Below are positions 5,655 to 11,643 of a DNA stretch of 12,033 bases, one piece after another. The position numbers and the translations under genes are program-made. The notes beneath the pieces were generated by a model. It ran no database searches. It had not been told where the DNA came from and saw only the letters and a program-made list of their open reading frames with translations. The DNA is from DASUSH01 sp036375215. GTDB lineage: Bacteria; Actinomycetota; Thermoleophilia; Solirubrobacterales; 70-9. The stretch spans positions 1 to 12,033 of the forward strand of contig DASUSH010000065.1 of assembly GCA_036375215.1 (NCBI GenBank). Reading direction: 5' to 3'. Each line of letters begins with the position of its first letter. Position 1 is the first letter of the stretch.

Positions 5655-7309
5655 AAGATCGGCGACTCGGTGTAGGTGCCGAACACGTCCTGAAGGGCGG
5701 CGACCATCTCGCCCTCGGAGGTGCGGGCGCGGGCGCAGTCGAGGAAGCGGGGCATCAGGTTCTCGCCGGTCGCAGCGGCGGCCTTCAGCTCGGCCAGGGT
5801 GCGCTCGACCTCGGCGGAGTCGCGCCGGGCCTTGGTCGCCTCGAGGCGGTCGCGCTGCTTGCGCTCGAGCGCGGGATCGATCTTGAGCGTCGGGATCTGC
5901 TCGTCCTCGGCGTGGCGGTAGTCGTTGACGCCGACGACGATCCGCTGGTTCGCGTCGACCTCGCGCTGGTAGCGGAACGAGGCGTCGGCGATCTCGCGCT
6001 GCGGGAAATCCTGCTTGATCGCCTCCACCATGCCGCCGAGCTCGTCGATGCGGGCGAAGTAGCGGTACGCCTCCTCCTCCAGCTCGTCGGTGAGCTTCTC
6101 GACGAAGTACGAGCCGCCGAGCGGGTCGATCGTGTTGGTGACGCCGGTCTCGTGGGCGATCACCTGCTGGGTGCGGAGCGCGACCCGCACCGCCTCCTCG
6201 GTCGGCAGCGCGAGCGCCTCGTCGTAGGAGTTCGTGTGCAGGCTCTGGGTCCCGCCCAGGACGCCGGCGAGCGCCTCGATCGCGGTCCGCACGATGTTGT
6301 TGAGCGGCTGCTGGGCGGTCAGGCTGACCCCCGCCGTCTGGGTGTGAAAGCGCATCCGCCAGGAGGCGGGATCGGTGGCGCCGTAGGTGTCGCGCATCTC
6401 GCGCGCCCAGATCCGGCGAGCCGCGCGGTACTTCGCGATCTCCTCGAAGAAGTCGATGTGCGCGTTGAAGAAGAACGAGAGGCGGGGAGCGAAGGCGTCG
6501 ACGTCGATCCCGCGCTCGAGCGCGCGCTCGACGTAGGTGAAGCCGTCCTTCAGCGTGAACGCGAGCTCCTGCTGGGCGGTCGAGCCCGCCTCGCGGATGT
6601 GGTAGCCGGAGATCGAGATCGGGTGCCAGCGCGGCATCCGCTCGGTGCACCACTCGACCATGTCGGTGACGAGCCGCATCGCCGGCTCGATCGGGAAGCA
6701 CCACTCCTTCTGGGCGATGTACTCCTTGAGGATGTCGGTCTGGATCGTGCCGCCGAGGGCCTCCGGCGGGACGCCCTGCTCCTCGGCCGCGCAGACGTAG
6801 AAGGCGAGCAGGATCGCCGCGGGCGCGTTGATCGTCATCGAGGTCGTGACCTCGCCGAGCGGGATCCCGGCGAAGAGGTCGATCATGTCGTCGAGCGTGT
6901 CGAGCGCGACGCCCTCGACCCCGACCTCGCCGAGCGAGCGGCCGGCGTCGGAGTCGAGACCCATCAGGGTCGGCATGTCGAACGCGGTCGAGAGCCCCGT
7001 CTGCCCGTGTTCGAGCAGGTAGCGGAAGCGGGCGTTGGTCTCCTCGACCGTGCCGAAGCCGGCGAACTGGCGCATCGTCCAGAGGCGGCCCCGGTACATC
7101 GAGGGGTAGACGCCGCGGGTGAACGGCGGCTCGCCGGGATAGCCGAGGTCGGTCTCCGCGGCCCAGCCGGAGAGGTCGTCCTCGGTGTAGAGCGGGTTCA
7201 CCCGGTGGCCCGAGATCGTCGAGAAGAGGGCCTCGCGCTCGGGCTTCGCCGAGTACACCTCCTCCTGCCACTCGTGCGCGCGGCGCCGCGCGTCGGGCTC
7301 TACCGCCAT
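5651..7309 (-). CDS. B12-dependent acyl-CoA mutase large subunit (isobutyryl-CoA mutase-like)
   Basis: Catalytic TIM-barrel subunit (552 aa) of an adenosylcobalamin radical mutase that rearranges the carbon skeleton of an acyl-CoA. It lacks its own B12 domain, which is encoded at 3875-4291. Family blocks are in order: RGRLWTMRQFAGFGT (73-87), GQTGLSTAFDMPT (102-114), GGTIQTDILKEYIAQ (186-200), SISGYH with catalytic His237, APRLSFFF, NNIVRTAIEALAGVLGGTQSLHTNSYDEALALPT and DPLGGSYFVE. At the two positions that select substrate it has Phe82 and Gln200, spaced 118 apart. The equivalents are Tyr89/Arg207 in methylmalonyl-CoA mutase and Phe80/Gln198 in isobutyryl-CoA mutase. Automatic naming would probably say methylmalonyl-CoA mutase; I favour butyryl/isobutyryl-CoA or another uncharged acyl-CoA. 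Start ATG 7309 has a -10 box seven bases upstream. The stop overlaps the nfo start. Confidence 0.95.
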   Translation of the reverse strand: MAVEPDARRRAHEWQEEVYSAKPEREALFSTISGHRVNPLYTEDDLSGWAAETDLGYPGEPPFTRGVYPSMYRGRLWTMRQFAGFGTVEETNARFRYLLEHGQTGLSTAFDMPTLMGLDSDAGRSLGEVGVEGVALDTLDDMIDLFAGIPLGEVTTSMTINAPAAILLAFYVCAAEEQGVPPEALGGTIQTDILKEYIAQKEWCFPIEPAMRLVTDMVEWCTERMPRWHPISISGYHIREAGSTAQQELAFTLKDGFTYVERALERGIDVDAFAPRLSFFFNAHIDFFEEIAKYRAARRIWAREMRDTYGATDPASWRMRFHTQTAGVSLTAQQPLNNIVRTAIEALAGVLGGTQSLHTNSYDEALALPTEEAVRVALRTQQVIAHETGVTNTIDPLGGSYFVEKLTDELEEEAYRYFARIDELGGMVEAIKQDFPQREIADASFRYQREVDANQRIVVGVNDYRHAEDEQIPTLKIDPALERKQRDRLEATKARRDSAEVERTLAELKAAAATGENLMPRFLDCARARTSEGEMVAALQDVFGTYTESPIF

Positions 7310-7316
7310 GGGGGTG

Positions 7317-7326
7317 AGTTTAGGCT
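7317..7326. promoter_or_regulatory. Overlapping divergent -10 boxes (bidirectional leaderless promoter)
   Basis: AGTTTAGGCT contains TAAACT on the minus strand (7322-7317), seven bases before the mutase ATG. It also contains TAGGCT on the plus strand (7321-7326), eight bases before the ATG at 7335. The two boxes share the central TA. Neither gene has a Shine-Dalgarno, and only 25 bp separate the two start codons. Confidence 0.6.
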
Positions 7327-7334
7327 GCCGCGCG

Positions 7335-8060
7335 ATGCCAAACGGGCCGACGGTGAGAGGCGCATGGGAGCGGGCACGGCGCACCTTCGCCCGGCACTGG
7401 CGGGTCCTGGCCTTCTTCGGCGCCGTGATCTTCATCCCGCTCGGGCTGCTCGAGGTCCTCGCGCACGAGATCGGGGAGGTCGAGATCGACGAGCTCTCCG
7501 ATACGGCGGCCTGGGTCCTGGCGGGCGTGGGGGTCGCAACCGTGGTGACGGCGCTGCTCGGCGAGATCTTCTTCTCGGGCGTGGTCGCGGCGGCGGTCTC
7601 GGAGGCCCACGGCGCGCAATCGCCGACACTCGCCGAGCTTCGCCGCAGCATCCCCTACGGAACGCTGATCGCGATCGACCTGCTCTCCGCGATCGGGGTG
7701 GCGCTGGGGCTCGTCCTGCTGATCGTCCCCGCCCTCCTCTTCCTCGGCTACTTCGGGCTCGCCGCGCCGATGGCGAAGATCGAGCACCTCGGCGTGCGCG
7801 CGGCCTTCGGGCGCAGCCGGCGGCTCGCCAGGGGTCACCTCGGGCTGGTGCTCTTGATCCTCGTGCCGGTCTCGCTGGCCGGTCAGCTCCTGAGCGCCGG
7901 CGCCGGGGAGGGGATCGGGGAGCTGCTCGGCGAGTCCTTCGCCGCGGAGTGGTTCGCCGCGAGCGCCTCCGAGCTCCTCTCCACGCCGATCTGGGCGCTC
8001 GCGACGGTCGCGCTCGCCTTCGAGCTGCTGGCGGCAGAGGACGCGGCGGATCAGGAGTAG
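7335..8060 (+). CDS. Multi-pass membrane protein, YciC/GPDPase-membrane-domain type
   Basis: 241 residues with about five or six hydrophobic segments: near 24-43 (WRVLAFFGAVIFIPLGLLEV), 58-85 (AAWVLAGVGVATVVTALLGEIFFSG), 111-140 (LIAIDLLSAIGVALGLVLLIVPALLFLGYF), 169-185 (LGLVLLILVPVSLAGQL) and near the C-terminus. The stretch APMAKIEHLGVRAAFGRSRRLARGHLG (about 142-168) fits the loop 'A...RS..L.kG.f' seen in the YciC, DUF975 and glycerophosphodiester-phosphodiesterase membrane-domain group. These are integral proteins of poorly known function. I cannot assign an activity. The ATG at 7335 is preferred over the in-frame ATG at 7308 because 7308 overlaps the mutase start and a -10 box lies at 7321-7326. 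The gene overlaps the convergent amidase gene by 10 bp at its 3' end. Confidence 0.85.
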   Translation: MPNGPTVRGAWERARRTFARHWRVLAFFGAVIFIPLGLLEVLAHEIGEVEIDELSDTAAWVLAGVGVATVVTALLGEIFFSGVVAAAVSEAHGAQSPTLAELRRSIPYGTLIAIDLLSAIGVALGLVLLIVPALLFLGYFGLAAPMAKIEHLGVRAAFGRSRRLARGHLGLVLLILVPVSLAGQLLSAGAGEGIGELLGESFAAEWFAASASELLSTPIWALATVALAFELLAAEDAADQE

Positions 8061-9463
8061 CCGGGCGGGACGCGGGCGGGCCAGCCGGTCTCCGCCTCGA
8101 TCTGGGCGGCGAGCGAGAGGATCGTCCCCTCTCCGTTCGGCGGCGCGACGAGCTGGGACCCGATCGGCAGGCCCGCGGCCGTGATCGCCGCCGGAACGCT
8201 CGCCGCGGGGTTCCCGAGCGCGTTCCAGGCCCCCGAGAACGGGAGATGGCGCCATTGGCGATTCAGGGCCCGCGGCGCGCCGTGTCCCTCGATCGCCATG
8301 ATCTCGGCGGGCGGCCGTGCCGCGGTCGGAGTGAGGACGATGTCGTAGCGGTCGAAGATCGAGAACACCCGGCGGCGATGCTCGGGCTCGCGGCGCCGGG
8401 CGCTGGTCGCCGCCACCCGCGGCATCACCCGGCCGATCCGGCCGAGGACGCGGGTGCGGCGCTCGAGGCGCTCCGGGACGGCCATGGCGCCCGCCTGCTC
8501 GTGCAGCCCGCGCAGGAACCGCGGGACGAGCAGGCTCGCCATGTTGCCGTAGTCGGGGTCGGCCTCCTCGACGGTGTGCCCGAGGGCGCGCAGCGTCTCG
8601 GCGAGCGCGCGTGTCGCGCCCTCGTTGGGAGCCTTCACGGAGGCGGGGATCGGCGGCTCGAGCGAGAGCGCGATCCGCAGCGACCCGGGCGCGGTCCGCG
8701 CGGCTTCGACGTAGGGGCGTTCCGGCGGCTCGGCGACGTCGCGATCGCCCGGCGCGGGCCCGGAGACCGCGTCGAGGAAGAGCGCCGTGTCGAGCACGTT
8801 CCTGGTCAGGCAGCCGGCGCAGGAGAGGCCGAACCAGTGCTCGGGCTCGGGCATCAGCGAGATCCGGCCGCGCTGGGGCTTCAGGCCGAAGAGGTGGCAG
8901 GCGGCGGCCGGGGCGCGCAGCGAGCCGGCGCTGTCGGAGCCGGCCGCGGCCGGCGCCATCCCGGACGCCACGGCGGCCGCCGACCCCCCGCTCGAGCCGC
9001 CGGGCGTGTAGTCGGGCTCCCACGGGTTCCGCGTCACGCCGTATCCACGCGATTCGGTCATCCCCCAGATCGCGAGCTCCGGGAGCTGGGTCTTGCCCAG
9101 GATCGGCGCCCCCGCGGCCCGCAGGCGGCGGACGATCTCCGAGTCGCGGCGCGCCGGCCCGCCGTGGGCGACCGTCCCGAAGGTGGTCACGTCGCCCGCG
9201 ACGTCGAAGCGGTCCTTGACGGCGATCGGAACCCCGTTGAGCGGGCCGCCCTCCCCTTTTCTCCGCCGCTCGTCCGCGGCGTCTGCCTCCTCGAGCACGC
9301 GCTCCCAGTAGACGACGCGAAACGCGTTCACCCAGCCGTCGAAGCGCTGGATCCGGCGCAGGTAGAGCTCGACGAGCTCGCGCGAGCTGATCTCGCCGTC
9401 GCGGACCAGTTCCGCCTGCCGGGCGATCCCGGCGAAGGCGAGCTCCTGTCTGTCGTCGCCCAT
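8051..9463 (-). CDS. Amidase signature family hydrolase
   Basis: Cytoplasmic amide hydrolase of 470 residues, usual length for the family. The Ser-cisSer-Lys triad is present. Lys83 is in PIAVKDRFDVAG; the cis-Ser is probably Ser157 in TPGGSSGGSAAAVASG. The nucleophile Ser181 is in SDSAGSLRAPAA, 24 residues on, as in characterised members. The usual 'GTDTGGS(I/V)R.PA' is here GSDSAGSLRAPA, a mild variant with Ala for the first Gly. Substrate cannot be told. It is not clearly GatA, because no gatB/gatC genes are adjacent. The ATG at 9463 has AGGAGG five bases upstream. It is the last of three same-strand genes (thiolase, HAD, amidase), starting 56 bases after the HAD gene. Its end overlaps the convergent membrane-protein gene by 10 bp, with no terminator hairpin. 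Confidence 0.95.
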   Translation of the reverse strand: MGDDRQELAFAGIARQAELVRDGEISSRELVELYLRRIQRFDGWVNAFRVVYWERVLEEADAADERRRKGEGGPLNGVPIAVKDRFDVAGDVTTFGTVAHGGPARRDSEIVRRLRAAGAPILGKTQLPELAIWGMTESRGYGVTRNPWEPDYTPGGSSGGSAAAVASGMAPAAAGSDSAGSLRAPAAACHLFGLKPQRGRISLMPEPEHWFGLSCAGCLTRNVLDTALFLDAVSGPAPGDRDVAEPPERPYVEAARTAPGSLRIALSLEPPIPASVKAPNEGATRALAETLRALGHTVEEADPDYGNMASLLVPRFLRGLHEQAGAMAVPERLERRTRVLGRIGRVMPRVAATSARRREPEHRRRVFSIFDRYDIVLTPTAARPPAEIMAIEGHGAPRALNRQWRHLPFSGAWNALGNPAASVPAAITAAGLPIGSQLVAPPNGEGTILSLAAQIEAETGWPARVPPGYS

Positions 9464-9519
9464 TCCCGCCTCCTACCCGGCGGGCGGGGCGGCCATGCGG
9501 CCGGCCCCCGCCGCCGAGC

Positions 9520-10326
9520 TCACCGCCGGCGGCGGCGAGGGGCGGCCCGGCGGCCCGGGAGCCTCCCGCGGGGCCGCCGCCGCGAGGCGAGCGCACTGCC
9601 GCCCCACCCCACGCTCGCCGCGACCGCGGTCGCCGCGGCGATCGTCAGCCGCCGGCCGAGCTTCTCGAAGCGCATCACCCGCCAGCCCTCGGCCTTGGCG
9701 ATCTCGGCGAGCGGCCGGTCGGGGTTCACGACGACGGCGTTGCCCACCCTGCGCAGCATCGGCAGGTCGGAGACCGAGTCGGAGTAGGCGTAGGAGGCCG
9801 AGAGGTCGATGTCGTGCTCGTCGGCGAAGCGCTCGATCGCCGTCACCTTCCCCTCGCCGTACATGAACGGCCCGTCGAGCTCGCCGGTCATCATCCCGTC
9901 CTCGTCGACCGCGTATGCGGTGCCGATGCCGCCGTCCATCGCGAGCACGAAGGCGAGCATCGAGACCAGCTCGTTCCCCGCCGCCGAGACGATGAAGACC
10001 GGGCGCCCGGCCTCCTGGTGGGAGCGGACCTCGTCGAGCATCCGGGGGTAGATCCGCGGGATGATCCCGGCGAGGACCTCGGGAGCCATCCAGGCGATAT
10101 CGCGCTCGCGCGTCCCGCTCAGGAGCTCCTTGATCTGGGCGAGGAGGGCGTCGGTCTCGTCGTCGGTCGCGCCGCGCAGCCGGTAGCGGACGTGGTCGGC
10201 CCCCCAGCGCGCGACCTGGCGCCGCGAGATCATCCCGGTCCGCGCCGCGGCCCGCGCGAAGTGCATGCCGGACGAGCCGGCCATCAGCGTCTTGTCCAGG
10301 TCGAAGAAGGCGGCTGAGTGGCCCAC
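9520..10326 (-). CDS. HAD-IB family phosphatase with C-terminal membrane segment and Arg-rich tail
   Basis: Phosphoserine-phosphatase-like HAD hydrolase of 268 residues from the GTG at 10326. Motif I is FFDLDKTLM (Asp9 nucleophile, Asp11 acid/base), motif II FIVSAAG (Ser114), motif III GEGKV (Lys160), and motif IV YSDSVSDLPML (Asp183, Asp187). The alpha-helical cap lies between motifs I and II, as in subfamily IB. After the catalytic domain comes a hydrophobic stretch, about 226-245 (RLTIAAATAVAASVGWGGSALA), and a tail ending in RRRRR. This suggests tethering to the inner membrane with a basic C-terminus. The substrate is unknown. GTG is preferred over the in-frame TTG at 10335 because the TTG overlaps the TAGGTT -10 box, whereas the GTG lies seven bases past it and neither has a ribosome site. 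This start is inferred. Confidence 0.88.
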   Translation of the reverse strand: MGHSAAFFDLDKTLMAGSSGMHFARAAARTGMISRRQVARWGADHVRYRLRGATDDETDALLAQIKELLSGTRERDIAWMAPEVLAGIIPRIYPRMLDEVRSHQEAGRPVFIVSAAGNELVSMLAFVLAMDGGIGTAYAVDEDGMMTGELDGPFMYGEGKVTAIERFADEHDIDLSASYAYSDSVSDLPMLRRVGNAVVVNPDRPLAEIAKAEGWRVMRFEKLGRRLTIAAATAVAASVGWGGSALASRRRPRGRLPGRRAAPRRRRR

Positions 10327-10333
10327 GGCCGTC

Positions 10334-10339
10334 AACCTA
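10334..10339 (-). promoter_or_regulatory. -10 box for leaderless transcription of the HAD gene
   Basis: TAGGTT on the minus strand ends seven bases before GTG at 10326. Its first four bases (TAGG) are the last four of the preceding hairpin arm. Confidence 0.5.
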
Positions 10340-10360
10340 AAGGGGACAGACCCCTTTAGG
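10336..10360 (-). terminator. Perfect 10-bp hairpin between thiolase and HAD genes
   Basis: CCTAAAGGGG (10336-10345) and CCCCTTTAGG (10351-10360) surround ACAGA. It lies 17 bp past the thiolase stop and is followed on the minus strand by TT then GAC, so it lacks a proper T-tract. The GGGGACAGACCCC core resembles palindromes I recall as scattered in many bacterial genomes, so it may be a dispersed repeat serving as an attenuator or terminator. Confidence 0.6.
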
Positions 10361-10377
10361 GACGGCAGCGTCCGCGC

Positions 10378-11562
10378 TCAGTTGCCGTTGACCTCGAGCA
10401 CGATGGCGTCGCCCTGGCCGCCGCCGCTGCAGATCGCGGCGACGCCGATGCCGCCGCCGCGCCGGCGCAGCTCGTGCACGAGGGCGCCGGTGATGCGGGC
10501 GCCGGAGGCGCCGATCGGGTGGCCGAGCGCGATCGCGCCGCCGTTCACGTTGACGTCGTCCTCGTCGACGCCGAGCATCCGCAGCGAGTTGAGCGCGACC
10601 GAGGCGAACGCCTCGTTGATCTCCCAGAGGTCGACGTCCTCGGCCGACTTGCCGATCTTCTCGAGCGCCTGCTTGGCGGCGTTCGCGGGCGTCCTCGCCA
10701 GGTACGGGAAGTCGTCCGCGACGGTGCCGTAGGAGATGATCTTCGCGAGCGGGGTGCGGCCGTTCGCCTTCGCCCACTCATCGGAGGCGAGCACGAGCGC
10801 CCCGGCGCCGTCGTTGACGCCCGGGGCGTTGCCGGCGGTGTGGGTGGCGTCGTCGCCGCCGACCGCCTTCAGCTTCGCGAGCACCTCGATGGTGGTGTCG
10901 GGGCGGATCGCCTCGTCGGCGGCCACCTCGACCTCCTCCTTGCGCTTCTTCACGGTGACGGAGACGATCTCGTCGGCGAGCCGCCCCTCGTCCGTCGCCT
11001 TCGCGGCGAGCTGGTGCGAGCGCGCCGCCCAGCGATCCATGTCGGGGCGGGTGATCTCGAGCTCGTTCGAGACCTCGCTCGCCTCGTTGATCATCTGCTT
11101 CTCGGTGAACGGGTTGGTGAGCCCGTCGTGGGTCATCGCGTCGATCGCCTGCACGTCGCCCATCCGGAAGCCGAAGCGAGCGCCGGGGAGCAGGTAGGGG
11201 GCGCTCGACATCGACTCCATGCCGCCGGCGACGGCGACGCTGGTGTCGCCCGCGCGAACCGCCTGGTCGACGAGGCCGACCGCGCGCATGCCCGAGGCGC
11301 AGACCTTGTTGATCGTCTCGGAGGGGACCTCCTTGGGGATCCCGCCCTTGATCTGGGCCTGGCGCGAGGGGATCTGGCCCTGGCCGGCCTGCAGCACCTG
11401 CCCGTAGACGACCTGCTCGACCTGGTCGGGCGAGACCTCGGCACGCTCGAGCGCGCTCTCGATCGCCTTGCCGCCGAGATCCGTCGCGTCCATCGACGCG
11501 AGCGCTCCGCCCATCTTCGCGAAGGGGGTGCGGGCGGTTCCGAGGATCACGGTGTTGGGCAT
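10378..11562 (-). CDS. Acetyl-CoA acetyltransferase (thiolase II type)
   Basis: Condenses two acetyl-CoA to acetoacetyl-CoA or runs the reverse thiolysis, in the cytoplasm, in ketone-body, polyhydroxybutyrate or fatty-acid pathways. The 394 residues match the biosynthetic/degradative tetrameric thiolases end to end. The acyl-carrying Cys88 is in NKVCASGMRA. Also present are AVAGGMESMSSAPYLLPGARFGFRMGD, the NEAFA loop (316-320), His348 in GGAIALGHPIGASGAR, and Cys378 in CSGGGQG. Positions coincide almost exactly with Zoogloea PhaA numbering (89/348/378). The ATG at 11562 is preceded by AGAAAGG. A TAGCAT -10-like box at 11614-11609 would give a leader of about 40 bases. The gene is divergent from the aminopeptidase gene. 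Together with etfBA and the mutase it points to acyl-CoA metabolism. Chain-length preference cannot be fixed, though the sequence is closer to AtoB/PhaA than to FadA. Confidence 0.96.
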   Translation of the reverse strand: MPNTVILGTARTPFAKMGGALASMDATDLGGKAIESALERAEVSPDQVEQVVYGQVLQAGQGQIPSRQAQIKGGIPKEVPSETINKVCASGMRAVGLVDQAVRAGDTSVAVAGGMESMSSAPYLLPGARFGFRMGDVQAIDAMTHDGLTNPFTEKQMINEASEVSNELEITRPDMDRWAARSHQLAAKATDEGRLADEIVSVTVKKRKEEVEVAADEAIRPDTTIEVLAKLKAVGGDDATHTAGNAPGVNDGAGALVLASDEWAKANGRTPLAKIISYGTVADDFPYLARTPANAAKQALEKIGKSAEDVDLWEINEAFASVALNSLRMLGVDEDDVNVNGGAIALGHPIGASGARITGALVHELRRRGGGIGVAAICSGGGQGDAIVLEVNGN

Positions 11563-11643
11563 TCGCAGCCTTTCTGTCGTTTCGTCGAGCGCGGCGGGTG
11601 GGTCATCGATGCTAGAACAAGGACGGTTCCTACCCTCCCGTCG
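11563..11643. promoter_or_regulatory. Divergent promoter region, thiolase / leucyl aminopeptidase
   Basis: 81 bp. Toward the aminopeptidase, TACCCT (11631-11636) ends seven bases before ATG 11644 with no ribosome site, so it is leaderless-type. Toward thiolase, TAGCAT (minus strand, 11614-11609) lies about 47 bases before the ATG, which has its own AGAAAGG. No strong -35 is visible for either. Confidence 0.5.

Noticed and set aside
5655..7271. Long N-terminal extension of endonuclease IV into the mutase gene
   Set aside because: The frame stays open, but the extension is Arg-rich shadow sequence of the mutase coding region, while the true family N-terminus begins at about 5650.
5912..9787. 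Very long plus-strand open frame of about 1290 codons
   Set aside because: Its translation is Arg/Gly/Asp-rich low complexity and it lies antisense to the mutase, HAD and amidase genes, all with clear catalytic motifs. Long antisense frames are expected at this GC content.
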